This document shows, piece by piece, positions 16,698-26,197 of a stretch of 64,000 bases of DNA (position 1 is its first letter; each line of letters opens with the position of its first letter). The notes below the pieces were generated by a model. The model worked only from the letters and a program-made list of their open reading frames with translations, had not been told where the DNA came from and did no database searches. The stretch covers positions 1 to 64,000 of the forward strand of contig NZ_MLFP01000020.1 of the NCBI RefSeq assembly GCF_002095465.1. The letters are read 5' to 3'. A program made the translations under genes and the position numbers. The DNA is from Pantoea rodasii (GTDB lineage: Bacteria; Pseudomonadota; Gammaproteobacteria; Enterobacterales; Enterobacteriaceae).

Positions 16698-16808
16698 AAC
16701 CCATCGTTCCCCGCTACATCCTAATGCACACGATTTACAGCAAGCGAAGGCTATTCACCAGCACGTTAATATTAATCAGCGGGTTCAAGCGGAACTCGGT
16801 CAGCACTA

Positions 16809-17231
16809 TCAATTCCCCCGGTAAGTGGAATAACCGTATGGGCTTAGCAGTAAGGGAATATGATAATGGCCCGCGTTTTCTTCCATATTGAATTCAACAG
16901 GGATTTCCGGGAAGAACGTTTTTTGATGGTTTTTTTCATAGAATGCCCCGGTCATAAACACCACTCGATAGCTCCCGCCCTGCATTTTTTGTTCAACAGG
17001 ATACAGGCCGGTAATTCGGCCGTTTGCGTCAGTGACGCCAGTCGATAGTTTAATCCAGCCGTCTTTGTCCTTTTTATCCAGCTCAACCGTGATGCCTGGC
17101 GTCGGTAAGCCCGTCTGAAGGTTTAGCACATGGACGCTAAGCGGATTTTTCACACTTGCCTCAGGCGCAGCAAAGGCTGCAAATGCTGCGGTAAACAGCA
17201 GCGAACCCGCGAAGACTTTAGTTAATTTCAT
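16809..17231 (-). CDS. uraH: 5-hydroxyisourate hydrolase, periplasmic (transthyretin-like)
   Basis: 140 residues: a signal peptide (MKLTKVFAGSLLFTAAFAAFA) followed by a transthyretin-like domain. The N-terminal LSVHVLNLQTGLPTPGITVEL carries the first active-site His, DANGRI the Arg region, and GHYHIPLLLSPYGYSTYRGN ends with the family signature YRGx (here YRGN rather than the common YRGS). It hydrolyses 5-hydroxyisourate in the urate-to-allantoin route. AGGAAG precedes the ATG at 17231; the frame is open further upstream. No other purine gene is close by. Confidence 0.93.
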   Translation of the reverse strand: MKLTKVFAGSLLFTAAFAAFAAPEASVKNPLSVHVLNLQTGLPTPGITVELDKKDKDGWIKLSTGVTDANGRITGLYPVEQKMQGGSYRVVFMTGAFYEKNHQKTFFPEIPVEFNMEENAGHYHIPLLLSPYGYSTYRGN

Positions 17232-17378
17232 CTGTTTCTTCCTCTGTTGCGATGAATGAGCACGCAGCATAAGGAAGAGATCAGGCAGTCTGAAATAATG
17301 AGAGAAATCTGTGAAATTTCCCAGATTAATCAACCGCCTCAATAGAACTGGGTGTTAAAGGCAGAGGTTGGAGTAAGG

Positions 17379-18197
17379 CTACAACAGCATCGCGATCAGT
17401 ACCGCATTAAGCAGCAGCACATAGATCCGGGCATGCCAGATATCGGGCACAGCGGGAATTTTTCTTTGTGCAACGAGAATGCCGAACAGCCCTGTGACCA
17501 CCAGTAGCATCATAATTTTCAGGCTAATAAACCCGAGGAAACCCCTTGCCGGGATTGAATGCCATCCGCTGACCGCATAAGTCATGGCACCACACAGCGC
17601 CACTGGCAGAGAGAGTGGATTGGCCGTGTTAATGCAGTCACGCATTGCATAGCCATGCCGCCGTAACAGTGGAACCGTCATGACACTGCCGCCAACCCCT
17701 AACAAAGCTGCAATGGTGCCAATTAGTATGCCGCCGCCGGTCACAGTTGCCCGCGACAGACGACGCGGTATGCTGCCGCTGAAGAAACCTTTGCGCAGTA
17801 GGCAATCGCCAATAGTGACCACCATGTATATGACAAATAGCAAACGTACCCGCTCTTCGCTTAATAGCCCCGCCAGCCAGGAACCGATCACAGCACCCAT
17901 GGCAATGAACCACATTAGTGGAAAACATGCCTGAACGGAGACGTGCCCCGCGCGCCAGTTTCGATAGCTGACCCATCCTGCGTTAAAAATCATCACCGCC
18001 GTTGAGGTGGCAACGGCAATATGCATCGCATTGTCTGCGGTTGCCGGCTGGTGGCGCAGCAACTGATAAATAAAAGGCACCACAACAAAGCCGCCGCCAA
18101 AGCCAAACAGCACCGTCGTGATGCCAGTGGTGAAACCTGCTAGTGCAATAATCAGAATATCGTTCAAGGGGATTTTCCAGTGTGAAAAAGAACCCAT
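17379..18197 (-). CDS. TauE/SafE family sulfite/organosulfonate exporter
   Basis: 272 residues with about eight membrane segments arranged as the two homologous halves of the TauE/SafE family: the first contains GFTTGITTVLFGFGGGFVVVPF and the second GGGILIGTIAALLGVGGSVMTVPLL, both with the typical G-GGG-x-P pattern. These transporters export sulfite, sulfoacetate or related anions. It diverges from an AraC-type regulator, with about 77 bases between starts; the regulator may control it. Confidence 0.9.
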   Translation of the reverse strand: MGSFSHWKIPLNDILIIALAGFTTGITTVLFGFGGGFVVVPFIYQLLRHQPATADNAMHIAVATSTAVMIFNAGWVSYRNWRAGHVSVQACFPLMWFIAMGAVIGSWLAGLLSEERVRLLFVIYMVVTIGDCLLRKGFFSGSIPRRLSRATVTGGGILIGTIAALLGVGGSVMTVPLLRRHGYAMRDCINTANPLSLPVALCGAMTYAVSGWHSIPARGFLGFISLKIMMLLVVTGLFGILVAQRKIPAVPDIWHARIYVLLLNAVLIAMLL

Positions 18198-18274
18198 AGC
18201 CTAATTCCCACGAGCCCCACTTCCCATTTGCACAGCGCTCAATTACCCTTGCCAATCGGTCAGAAGGAGGCGAA

Positions 18275-19042
18275 GTGCGCAACGTAAGCATTGAAGATTT
18301 TGATTTTCTGGACCGTGACGTTGTCGCAATTGGCAATGACTATGCACAGGGGTTTGCACTGGCGCCTCATCATCATCGTCGGGCGCAGTTGCTGTATGGC
18401 GCAACCGGTCAAATGCATGTCTCCACCCGTGACGGCGAATGGGTGGTTCCGCCACAACACGCGGTCTGGATACCGCCAGAAACCCTGCACGCTGTGAAAT
18501 TTGTCGGCGTGACGACGCGAAGTCTTTATATTGCGCCAGCTTGCGCGGCACGATTAACTCACCGCATTGGCTGCGAAGTGATTGAAGTGTCTCCGCTTCT
18601 GCGTCAGTTATTACTTGATGCGGTGGATTTACCCCCGCTTTATGACAGCGAGCGCGAACGTGCGCTGATGCACTTATTGTTATTAGAACTCACTGCTGCA
18701 TCGGCACGTGAATTTGATATTCCGCTGCCGCGCCAGCCTGCGCTACGGACGTTGTGCCAGACATTTTTACTCGCACCCACTATCCACTATCCTGCTGAGC
18801 GCTGGGCCAACAAGATGTTTATGAGCGCCAGTACCTTTCGTCGCCATTTTCTGCAGCAGACCGGCCTGTCATTTTCTGCCTGGCGCCAGCGAGCCTGCGT
18901 GGTCAGCGCGCTGGAATGTCTGATACAAGGCAAGTCGGTGAACGAAGTGGCGCTGTCGCTTGGTTACGATAATGGTTCATCCTTTGCCACCATGTTCCGG
19001 CGCGTAACGGGCCAACCACCCTCGTTTTATCACCCGTCATAA
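18275..19042 (+). CDS. AraC family transcriptional regulator
   Basis: 255 residues starting at GTG with a strong AGGAGG. The N-terminal cupin-like sensor domain contains PHHHRRAQLLYGATGQMHV near residue 30 and PPQHAVWIPPETLHAV; the C-terminal double helix-turn-helix lies in about residues 160-250, ending in VNEVALSLGYDNGSSFATMF and RRVTGQPPSFY, the AraC signature. This architecture (AraC with an N-terminal cupin) often controls a neighbouring exporter, here the divergent TauE/SafE gene. Ligand unknown. Confidence 0.9.
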   Translation: MRNVSIEDFDFLDRDVVAIGNDYAQGFALAPHHHRRAQLLYGATGQMHVSTRDGEWVVPPQHAVWIPPETLHAVKFVGVTTRSLYIAPACAARLTHRIGCEVIEVSPLLRQLLLDAVDLPPLYDSERERALMHLLLLELTAASAREFDIPLPRQPALRTLCQTFLLAPTIHYPAERWANKMFMSASTFRRHFLQQTGLSFSAWRQRACVVSALECLIQGKSVNEVALSLGYDNGSSFATMFRRVTGQPPSFYHPS

Positions 19043-19149
19043 GATTGGCAGCGTTAGTCAGGCTCTCACGGATAAATTCAAAACTTGAGCACGTGTAAAC
19101 TTAATCTGGATTTCAACACTTAGAAAAACCTTTCCAGGGGTATATCCAG

Positions 19150-19544
19150 ATGTTTACTCACATGCGTATTGCCAAACCTGTCACTGACCTTGAAAGATCT
19201 TTTCAAATGTACAGCCAGGGATTAAGTCTGCAAAAATAGCTGAATTCAACAATCATGATGGCTTCAATGGAATGATGTTGGGACGTGAAGGTTTGGACTG
19301 GCACATTGAATTCACCTTCTGCTTGAACCATCCCGTTCACCCTTTGCAAACGGAGGAGGATCTACTGGTACTTTATTACCCAGATGAAAAAGAGTGGATG
19401 CAGGCTTGTACAAGAATGGTTGATGCGGGCTTCAGCGTTGTCCGTCCGTTTAATCCTTACTGGGGGGTTAAAGGCAGAACATTTGTTGATCCAGACGGAT
19501 ATCGGGTCGTTATCCAAAACATGGCATGGTCATCATTTAAATGA
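19150..19544 (+). pseudogene. VOC/glyoxalase-family protein, frameshifted
   Basis: The reading frame starts MFTHMRIAKPVTDLERSF, typical of the vicinal-oxygen-chelate fold, reaches TAG after 29 codons, and continues in another frame as NHDGFNGMMLGREGLDWHIE to the end. Adding one base to the A run at 19232-19236 restores a continuous 131-residue protein with the expected beta-alpha-beta-beta-beta repeats and the GRTFVDPDGYRVV C-terminus. It is therefore a broken gene or a sequencing error in a homopolymer. AGGGG lies before ATG. A C-terminal fragment of a paralogue is at 26198-26338. Confidence 0.8.
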
Positions 19545-19662
19545 ATATTGCTACGTCGTAGATCGTTGACGCCACTCCTTCGCTCATTGAAATCTAAATG
19601 GACGGCCAACGATCGGCGAGCTGCATTTACCCCTTTTCTTATGACGATGTCTTAACCTGTGT

Positions 19663-20241
19663 TCAAATATTCGATTGCACTGCCCTTAACGTTCTTTTTC
19701 GAATCCAGCCACTTCCTGCACGTATTGCCAGCCAGTAAGCCGCCATTTTTAAGTGAGTTGCTCGGTCCGGGCAATAGATGAACGTTTCAGTGCATAACTC
19801 ATACTGACCTTCCATACGTTCCGCAACTTGATAGCGGAGTAAAAGCTTCGCACTGCCCGGCGCGGAGGCCGCCATATAGGCGTTGGCATCTGGCACGTTT
19901 TCCAGACCGAAATCTGCACGCCAAAATTGTCCGCATAAGCCATAGCAGAGAGCTGATGCTGACTTTTCCAGAAGAGTGAAGCTGTGCAGGCCAAAGCTGT
20001 TAGCCGCCTGGCTTTGCTGATTATGCCGAAATTTTTGCGGGAGTTGCCGCACAGACATCAATAGACGGATAACGACATCCTGTTGAATGTCGAATTCAGC
20101 GATCAGCGGTAGGATTTTTTCAGGCGAACTTGTCCTAATAACGGTCTGATGTTTTTCATAAAACTGGAACTGAGGCAAAAATGCGGGAACATCTTGCCAT
20201 CCGGCAAGCGCTTTGCGAGTAACGAATCCAGGGTTAAGCAT
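19663..20241 (-). CDS. conserved hypothetical protein, SRPBCC-like
   Basis: 192 residues. The pattern ends with ELCTETFIYCPDRATHLKMAAYWLAIRAGSGWIRKR, and the centre has LCYGLCGQFWRADF; together these recall a group of SRPBCC/START-like hypothetical proteins in which an ETRI...D...R.RF..YW.LIRP.SG.IRR motif closes the domain. The fold is a hydrophobic-ligand pocket; no function is known. The gene stands alone, leftward, with a gap of about 170 bases from the DUF3604 operon end. I am confident it is coding, less so about the family. Confidence 0.72.
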   Translation of the reverse strand: MLNPGFVTRKALAGWQDVPAFLPQFQFYEKHQTVIRTSSPEKILPLIAEFDIQQDVVIRLLMSVRQLPQKFRHNQQSQAANSFGLHSFTLLEKSASALCYGLCGQFWRADFGLENVPDANAYMAASAPGSAKLLLRYQVAERMEGQYELCTETFIYCPDRATHLKMAAYWLAIRAGSGWIRKRTLRAVQSNI

Positions 20242-20411
20242 ATGACATCCTTGTTATCTATTGAGCTGTGCCAGAGTAACCGATGCCCTGCATCAAACCA
20301 ACCTGACTATTTTGTTGATGACTTCGCCTCAATGATAAATATTTTGAAAATAAAACAGTCATCTTTTGAGAATGCAAAGAGGGAGGCGAATTATTTGCCA
20401 CCCTCCCATCT

Positions 20412-22775
20412 TTAGCGTGTAAGGAAAAGCGCTGAGGTCCAAATCCGTGACTGGTCCTTTTGCCTTGCGCTCATAAATAAGGCATGTTCACGTTTTGCAG
20501 GCAAATCAAGTTCTGAAAGCAGAATTTCGCCACGCAGATCGCGAGGCAGCGGCTGTTCAGTAACTCGTTCAATTTCAACCTGCAGTTCAGTGCCGGGGAG
20601 CGTGAACGTCTCTTTTCCTGACTGCAGTAGTGCGTTGCCATCAATTTCAGCATCAAAATCGGGTGCCCACGCATGAGCCTGCGGTGTTAGCGGATCGCCT
20701 ACCTTGATATAACTGCTGATATCCAGATGCACGCGTATTCTCGCACCGGATATCCCGCCAGTACTCACGGTAACAGTATCACTATCTCCATTAGTGTCCG
20801 TCCTTAATCCAATCTGCGTATGACTTTCACGCCAAACGGTCTGTTCAGGGTGGTCTGCGCCCGTCAGGGAAAATGCATTGATTGGCGTCCCGGTCACCTC
20901 AATAAACCCCGTCCAGTAAGCACCGCGATAACGATCTTTGATTCTTGCTCCACTGAGACGGACGCGGAATTGACGTTCCGAACGCCCCTTCTCTGCATGT
21001 AAATCACGATGCCAAACTTCTTTTTCACCGTCATAGAGCGTTATCGCTTCCCAGCCAGAGTCACCTAACAGACGGTAACTCAGCGCGTTAGCGGAACGAT
21101 ATTCTGCAACATCACCCATAAGCGCATCTCCGGCTCGCAGTTCGACGTAGCTGCGTTCCCCGGTAGTAGCAAAAGTGTGTCGTGCGCGGAGCGCTGCTGC
21201 GACACCCTTACGATCAAATTGTTCTGCCAGTACACCGGTCAGGCCACCGCGCGAGCCAAATACAGCCGTGCCGGGTACACCACCTCCACATCTTCCCTGA
21301 TGCTCATCACTGTTCGCGGTAGCGCCCAGCCGATAGCCACGCTCAAGTGCCTCGGCGTAAACCCAGTGAAACTGTCCCCACGCGGATCCCACTTCAATCA
21401 ATCTTTCCAGCTCCGGATGATGCCAGTCCAGGTTGCAGCGACGGCCGCCCACATGCGGGATCAGTAAATGTTTATGGGGTTCGCGCGCGTAAGCGGCATA
21501 CAGCTCATCTAGTGGCCATGTCCCGGGTTTGATGGTGCCAGCAGTAAATTCATTCCATTCGAATGAACGCACCAGTCGTCCCTGATTATCAAAGGGGAAT
21601 TGCGGCTCATCATCTTCAAGAAACACCACGTTGTGATCGCCACCCGCACAGGTATTGCCACACCATTCAGTTCCGGAATAGCACACAAAACTATTTGCCT
21701 GGTTCAGCTCATTGATTAGCTTTACCGCCTGCTTCCAACGTGCTTCCGTTACGTTAAAGTCATTGGCGGTATAGCCAAGAATATCCAGTCCGGCAACGTC
21801 ACGCCCGTAGCTAAGGTTGTACAACGTGTCATTGGTACCGACTGTGTCATCTGAATGCACATGAAGGTCGGCATATAGCGGACGAAGACCCGTGGCGGTT
21901 TTTTCTACCGTTATCCACCCTTTGCCCTCCAATAATGGCAACATTGTCAGCGTGGCGCTGATTGACCACTCATCGGCAGAAAGGTGTATATCGCTGATGC
22001 GCGCGATCGCCCATCCCTGTTCAGCCAGTTTGAAATCATAGTGATGCACATCTCCTGCCGCTGAAGTCAGCGTCAGACGACCCTCCAGCGGCAACCCCCG
22101 ACAGGTATTTCCCCATTGATCATCCAACCGCACGATCGCAGAGAAAGGTGTTTCAGGCGCCAACAACCGGGGGGCGATCACCGAGAGAGAAGCGGGTTTG
22201 CCGGGAACAATATCCAACAGGGTATCTCCCGGTACCTCGGCGAATTTTGAACTTCCAAGGGGATCGACGAACAGGCGGAAGCGGAAATCTTTCTCCACAA
22301 AGCTTTGTACGCGAGTTCCGCCGCCACCGTGGCGTCGATCCCCCAGCCGGATAGTGATGGTATCTCCGGGGTTAATATAACCATCAACGATGTCGATCAG
22401 AATGGATTTTTGGAATGGTCGCTCATGCCCTTTCTGATCAAAACGTACTTTTAAGTACTGCACCGTGGCGGGACTCTGCCCCGGCAGTAGCGGGCCAGCC
22501 TGATATTCAGCACTGACATAATTAGCGGCTGAGGGATTGCTGGTCTGAAAAAGCGCCCAATCCGAATAAAATTTAAAGGCGAGCTTCAACCACGCGCCAT
22601 CTGCCAGACCGCTAGCGCCCACCGTATAAACCAGCTTAATTTCTTCCCAGGCTCCCGCCGTCAATTGGCTATGAGAACTGGCCACACTTCCAAGAAACCG
22701 TCGCGCTTTATTTTGTTCATACAAGCCTTTTGGGGCGATGTAATTCCCTGCATCACGAATATCGAACTGACTCAC
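20412..22775 (-). CDS. DUF3604 protein, PHP-like metal-dependent enzyme
   Basis: 787 residues starting at GTG with GAGG five bases upstream. The N-terminal 290 residues are beta-rich. The DUF3604 core starts with LYADLHVHSDDTVGTND near residue 300 (HxH metal motif) and continues with YSGTEWCGN, LLIPHVGGRRCNLDW and ATANSDEHQGR near 486, giving the His/Asp/Glu ligand set of PHP-type phosphoesterase-like enzymes. The C-terminal part is beta-rich again. Substrate unknown. It is the last gene of an operon with a sulfonate/taurine-type ABC transporter, only 15 bases after the permease gene, so it probably acts on the imported compound. Confidence 0.88.
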   Translation of the reverse strand: MSQFDIRDAGNYIAPKGLYEQNKARRFLGSVASSHSQLTAGAWEEIKLVYTVGASGLADGAWLKLAFKFYSDWALFQTSNPSAANYVSAEYQAGPLLPGQSPATVQYLKVRFDQKGHERPFQKSILIDIVDGYINPGDTITIRLGDRRHGGGGTRVQSFVEKDFRFRLFVDPLGSSKFAEVPGDTLLDIVPGKPASLSVIAPRLLAPETPFSAIVRLDDQWGNTCRGLPLEGRLTLTSAAGDVHHYDFKLAEQGWAIARISDIHLSADEWSISATLTMLPLLEGKGWITVEKTATGLRPLYADLHVHSDDTVGTNDTLYNLSYGRDVAGLDILGYTANDFNVTEARWKQAVKLINELNQANSFVCYSGTEWCGNTCAGGDHNVVFLEDDEPQFPFDNQGRLVRSFEWNEFTAGTIKPGTWPLDELYAAYAREPHKHLLIPHVGGRRCNLDWHHPELERLIEVGSAWGQFHWVYAEALERGYRLGATANSDEHQGRCGGGVPGTAVFGSRGGLTGVLAEQFDRKGVAAALRARHTFATTGERSYVELRAGDALMGDVAEYRSANALSYRLLGDSGWEAITLYDGEKEVWHRDLHAEKGRSERQFRVRLSGARIKDRYRGAYWTGFIEVTGTPINAFSLTGADHPEQTVWRESHTQIGLRTDTNGDSDTVTVSTGGISGARIRVHLDISSYIKVGDPLTPQAHAWAPDFDAEIDGNALLQSGKETFTLPGTELQVEIERVTEQPLPRDLRGEILLSELDLPAKREHALFMSARQKDQSRIWTSALFLTR

Positions 22776-22790
22776 ATTAACCTCACTAAA

Positions 22791-23537
22791 TTATTGAGCG
22801 CGCCAGCGCTGATAACGCTGTTCTATGCGGCGAAACACGATATTTTCCATCAGCCAGGCTATCAGCCCAATCAGGCAGATCCCCAGCAATACCTGACTGC
22901 TGTTTCCTGTCTGGCCCCCCATAGCGACCATCCAGCCAATGCCCTGAGATGCACCCAACATTTCAGCGGCGACCAGCGCACGCCATGCCTGGCTGAATCC
23001 AATACGCAGCGCGGCGGTGATAAACGGCAGTGAACTCGGCAAATAGACATAAAGCAGCAGCTGAACCGGACGCGCGCCCAGTGTGCGCGCCGCACGCACT
23101 TCCCCACCGCGAATGCCGCGAATCCCTTCCTGGATGGTCAGACACATTGGAAAAAGCGCAGCGATGACAATGACCACAACGATGGAAACAATTCCCAAAC
23201 CGAAAATCAGCAGCATCAGTGAGGCCCATGCGATGGGCGGAATAGCCATAAACAGGCTATTCAGTGGAGTAAGGAAATCCCTAAAGCGATCGGAAAGGCC
23301 TGCGCTGACACCAAGCACAAGCGCCAGCATCACGGCAATCAAAAACCCGGCGAACTCCTCCAGCAGGCTGGATTGCAACTGTCCCCAAATGGAACCATCG
23401 CTAAACCAACGCACAGCTTCACGCCATACATCCCAGGGTTGAGGTAACACGTACGACGGATAGTGACTGGCAACGCTAATCCAGACGATCAATAGCGCGG
23501 GAAGGGATGCCCAACCCCAGTTTGGCGTTAACTTCAC
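22791..23537 (-). CDS. ABC transporter permease, sulfonate/nitrate/taurine type
   Basis: About 248 residues with six predicted membrane segments and the EAA loop EGIRGIRGGEVRAARTLGAR (about residues 145-165), as in SsuC/TauC. I choose the GTG at 23537, which overlaps the stop of the substrate-binding gene in a TAGTG arrangement; a TTG nine codons earlier is also open. It forms the membrane channel for import of an unknown, possibly sulfonated, compound. The order here is ATPase, binding protein, permease, DUF3604. Confidence 0.9.
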   Translation of the reverse strand: MKLTPNWGWASLPALLIVWISVASHYPSYVLPQPWDVWREAVRWFSDGSIWGQLQSSLLEEFAGFLIAVMLALVLGVSAGLSDRFRDFLTPLNSLFMAIPPIAWASLMLLIFGLGIVSIVVVIVIAALFPMCLTIQEGIRGIRGGEVRAARTLGARPVQLLLYVYLPSSLPFITAALRIGFSQAWRALVAAEMLGASQGIGWMVAMGGQTGNSSQVLLGICLIGLIAWLMENIVFRRIEQRYQRWRAQ

Positions 23538-24540
23538 TACTGGATCCCTGCTTTTGTCAGCCAATGGGTATCGACAAACTCATTCAGCTCAGGCGCCTTC
23601 TGCATATAGCCCAACGCCTGAGAATCTTTCATCAGCTGTTCAAAGAAAGCGCCATCCTGCTGTGTCAGAGATACGGACCATTGAATGCGTTTGCGCGCTT
23701 CCTGCACCAACGCCTCCGGTGGGAAGGATTTACCGTCAGCATTTTTGATGGCCTGCAGCTTAAACGCATCCGCGATGATGCGGTCGGCTTCCGCCGGATG
23801 TTGATTAATAAAATTCACTGCCTTCTGATGCGCACGGATGAGTTTCACCACATCATCCGGACGATCCTTCAAGGCTTCCGGTAACGCCATCAACACATAC
23901 CAGGGATAGCCTGGCTGCGCTTGATTGACATCCAGCAGCAGTTTTGCATCCCCACGTAACAGCGCTTCGCTGATGAAGGGCTCCCAGGTAAAGGCCGCAT
24001 CCACAACGCCCTGCTGTAACGCGGCGGGCATATTGCCAGCAGGCATACTCAGCACATGAACATCTTTATCGGCAATCAGTCCGGCCTGTTGCTGTAGCAC
24101 CACACCGCGCAGCAGAACGTCCATTCCGCTCCCTTTCTTCACCCCCGCTATGCGTTTGCCTTTGAGGTCAGCAAGCGTTGAAATGTCGCTTTTCTCGGGA
24201 ACAATCAGACCAGCCTGTCCACTGTTGACCTTGGCGATAATCTGCCTTTGAGGCCACGGGAGAACCATTGAAACACCGGTGTTGCTCCGATGTAGGCCGC
24301 ATCCAGTTCATGTGCAGCCAGTGCCTGACTAATCACAGGTCCATCGCCAAAAGATTTCAGTTCGACATTGAGCCCTTCCTGTTTGTAAAAGCCTTCTTTT
24401 TCAGCAATCAGCGCCGGTGCATTAGCCAGCGCGTACACCCAACCAATGCGAAGCGGCTGTGATTCGGCAGCGTTAGCCGCATTAAAAAAGACCCCTGATA
24501 TCAGCACAGCAAGAAATGATTTACCCATTTTACGTTCCAT
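23537..24540 (-). pseudogene. ABC substrate-binding protein (SsuA/TauA-like), frameshifted
   Basis: The first part (from 24540) has a signal peptide ending ANAAES and reads LRIGWVYALANAPALIAEKEGFY, the NMT1/SsuA-like start, up to FQWFSRGLKG; the remainder continues in another frame as QIIAKVNSGQAGLIVPEKSD through NPEADR-like helices to the end. One added base at the run AAAGG (plus-strand 24245-24249) would give one 334-residue protein of normal length. Either a recent loss of the transporter or a sequencing error. It sits five bases after the ATPase gene and overlaps the permease start. Confidence 0.85.
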
Positions 24541-24544
24541 TTTA

Positions 24545-25339
24545 TTAGAGTGAGTGACTGTGGGATTGCTGCATCACGTCAGTAATACGCTGCAGCAATT
24601 CATTGCGGTAAGCCGCAAAAGCGGGAAGTTGACGCGTTTCCAGGTTACTGCGTGGACGCGGCAACGTAATGAGAAGTTCACTGTGTATACCGCCAGGTGC
24701 ACGGTTCAGAATGATGACGCGATCGGCAAGAAACACTGCTTCTTCAATATCATGCGTGATGAAGACGGTTGTCTGACCGATGGCAGACCAAAGACGAAGA
24801 GTTTCTTCGTTCATATCTCCACGAGTAATGGCATCAAGAGCCGCAAAAGGCTCATCCATCAACAGAACGTCTGGTTCCAGTGCCAGGGCGCGGGCCAGTG
24901 AGACACGCTGCTGCATCCCGCCGGACATCTGATGCGGTAGTTGATGCGCGGCGTGTGCCAGGCCCACACGCCGCAGATAGGACATGGCGCGGTCCTGCTG
25001 AGAACCAACATCCTCACGTTTTTGCATGCGCAAACCAAATCGGACGTTTTCAAGCGCACTAAGCCAGCCGAAGAGTTGCGGCTGCTGAAAAACGTAGCCC
25101 AGTTGATTGTTTTCTGGCGTTGTGCGGTCCCCGCCAATTTTGACGGACCCTTGTTCGGGTTCCGTAAATCCGGCCAGCAGATTAAGCAATGTGCTTTTGC
25201 CACAGCCTGAAGGCCCCAGCAGCACGACAAACTCTCCCTGCCGGGCATGGAAACTGAAGTTGCTGAACACCGGTGCGCCGCCGGGATAGCAGAAAGTGAT
25301 ATTGTCTACCGCTAGTGCGTATGGCTGAGAGATTGGCAT
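24545..25339 (-). CDS. ABC transporter ATP-binding protein, sulfonate/nitrate/taurine type
   Basis: 264 residues from the ATG at 25339, or 268 from a GTG four codons earlier; neither has a strong ribosome site. Walker A is GPSGCGKST near residue 42, the Q-loop FQQPQL, the signature MSGGMQQRVSLARAL, Walker B VLLMDEPF, and the switch His lies in VFITHDIEEA. These are all intact. It is the first gene of the transporter-DUF3604 operon, starting about 120 bases from the divergent GntR-type regulator. Confidence 0.92.
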   Translation of the reverse strand: MPISQPYALAVDNITFCYPGGAPVFSNFSFHARQGEFVVLLGPSGCGKSTLLNLLAGFTEPEQGSVKIGGDRTTPENNQLGYVFQQPQLFGWLSALENVRFGLRMQKREDVGSQQDRAMSYLRRVGLAHAAHQLPHQMSGGMQQRVSLARALALEPDVLLMDEPFAALDAITRGDMNEETLRLWSAIGQTTVFITHDIEEAVFLADRVIILNRAPGGIHSELLITLPRPRSNLETRQLPAFAAYRNELLQRITDVMQQSHSHSL

Positions 25340-25457
25340 GCTAGGCGTCACGTGAATGTAGAATGAAGATGTGGTTATAATACGTATTAATACAAGCTGG
25401 TCTAAGATCGCTTACAACTAACCTAGATCCGAACGGAATACGAGAGATAGAACCTGA

Positions 25458-26174
25458 ATGACACTAGTGCGCGAGAACATGACATCGCTCTACCGCCAGA
25501 TTGCCGATACCTTGCAGCAGGAAATTGCAGCCGGGCATTTTCAGCCGAGCGGGAAACTGCCCTCCGAAACTGCACTTGAGCAGCGTTTTGCAGTAAGCCG
25601 GGTTACGGTTCGACTCGCGCTCAAGTACTTGACCGAGCAAGGCATCGTAGAGCGCAAGCAGGGAAAAGGCACTTACGTTTCAGGCAGGAAGGTTGCTCAT
25701 GGAATTAATGTCATGCGCAGTTTCCATGAATCCCTTAAACAACAAGGGCTGAATGCCACGATGCGTTTGCTGAGCAAAGAGCAGGTCCCCGCGCCCGAAT
25801 CGTTGCGAACGATGTTCCAACTAGCGCGAACCCTGACTTTTATTTCAAGACTGCATCTGGTTGATCGCGATCCGATTGCAGTTGGCTATAGCCATTTCCC
25901 TGCCTTTTCACATGAACTGAACTGGGAAGAGACTGAACAACAACCCACTTGGGCGCTACTGGAAAAAGCCACGAAAAACACCATCACTCGTTCCGATATT
26001 GCCATCCGTCTGGACTTTGCTGATAAAGAACTCGCCGAAATTCTGGGGACCAGTAAGAACGCACCGCTCTTTCTGCTGGAGCGAACATCCTGGTTTGAAA
26101 GTGGTCAATGTGCAGAGAACTCGCGCTTCTTCATCCGCCCCGAACGCTATGAATTTATCCTAAGTAATGGTTAG
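25458..26174 (+). CDS. GntR family regulator with UTRA domain
   Basis: 238 residues. The N-terminal winged helix (residues about 8-75) reads LYRQIADTLQQEIAAGHFQP, SGKLPSETALEQRFAVSRVT and QGKGTYVSGRK; the C-terminal UTRA ligand domain spans about 95-235. HutC-subfamily proteins of this kind are usually repressors released by a small metabolite of the pathway they control. It is divergent from the ABC-transporter/DUF3604 operon, which is its likely target. The ligand may therefore be the DUF3604 substrate. Confidence 0.9.
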   Translation: MTLVRENMTSLYRQIADTLQQEIAAGHFQPSGKLPSETALEQRFAVSRVTVRLALKYLTEQGIVERKQGKGTYVSGRKVAHGINVMRSFHESLKQQGLNATMRLLSKEQVPAPESLRTMFQLARTLTFISRLHLVDRDPIAVGYSHFPAFSHELNWEETEQQPTWALLEKATKNTITRSDIAIRLDFADKELAEILGTSKNAPLFLLERTSWFESGQCAENSRFFIRPERYEFILSNG

Positions 26175-26197
26175 AACAACTTTGTGATTCAAGTGAA

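Noticed and set aside
19232..19240. Programmed ribosomal frameshifting in the VOC gene
   Set aside because: The A5-TAG context does not match a classical slippery heptamer with downstream stimulator, and three other genes show the same type of missing base.
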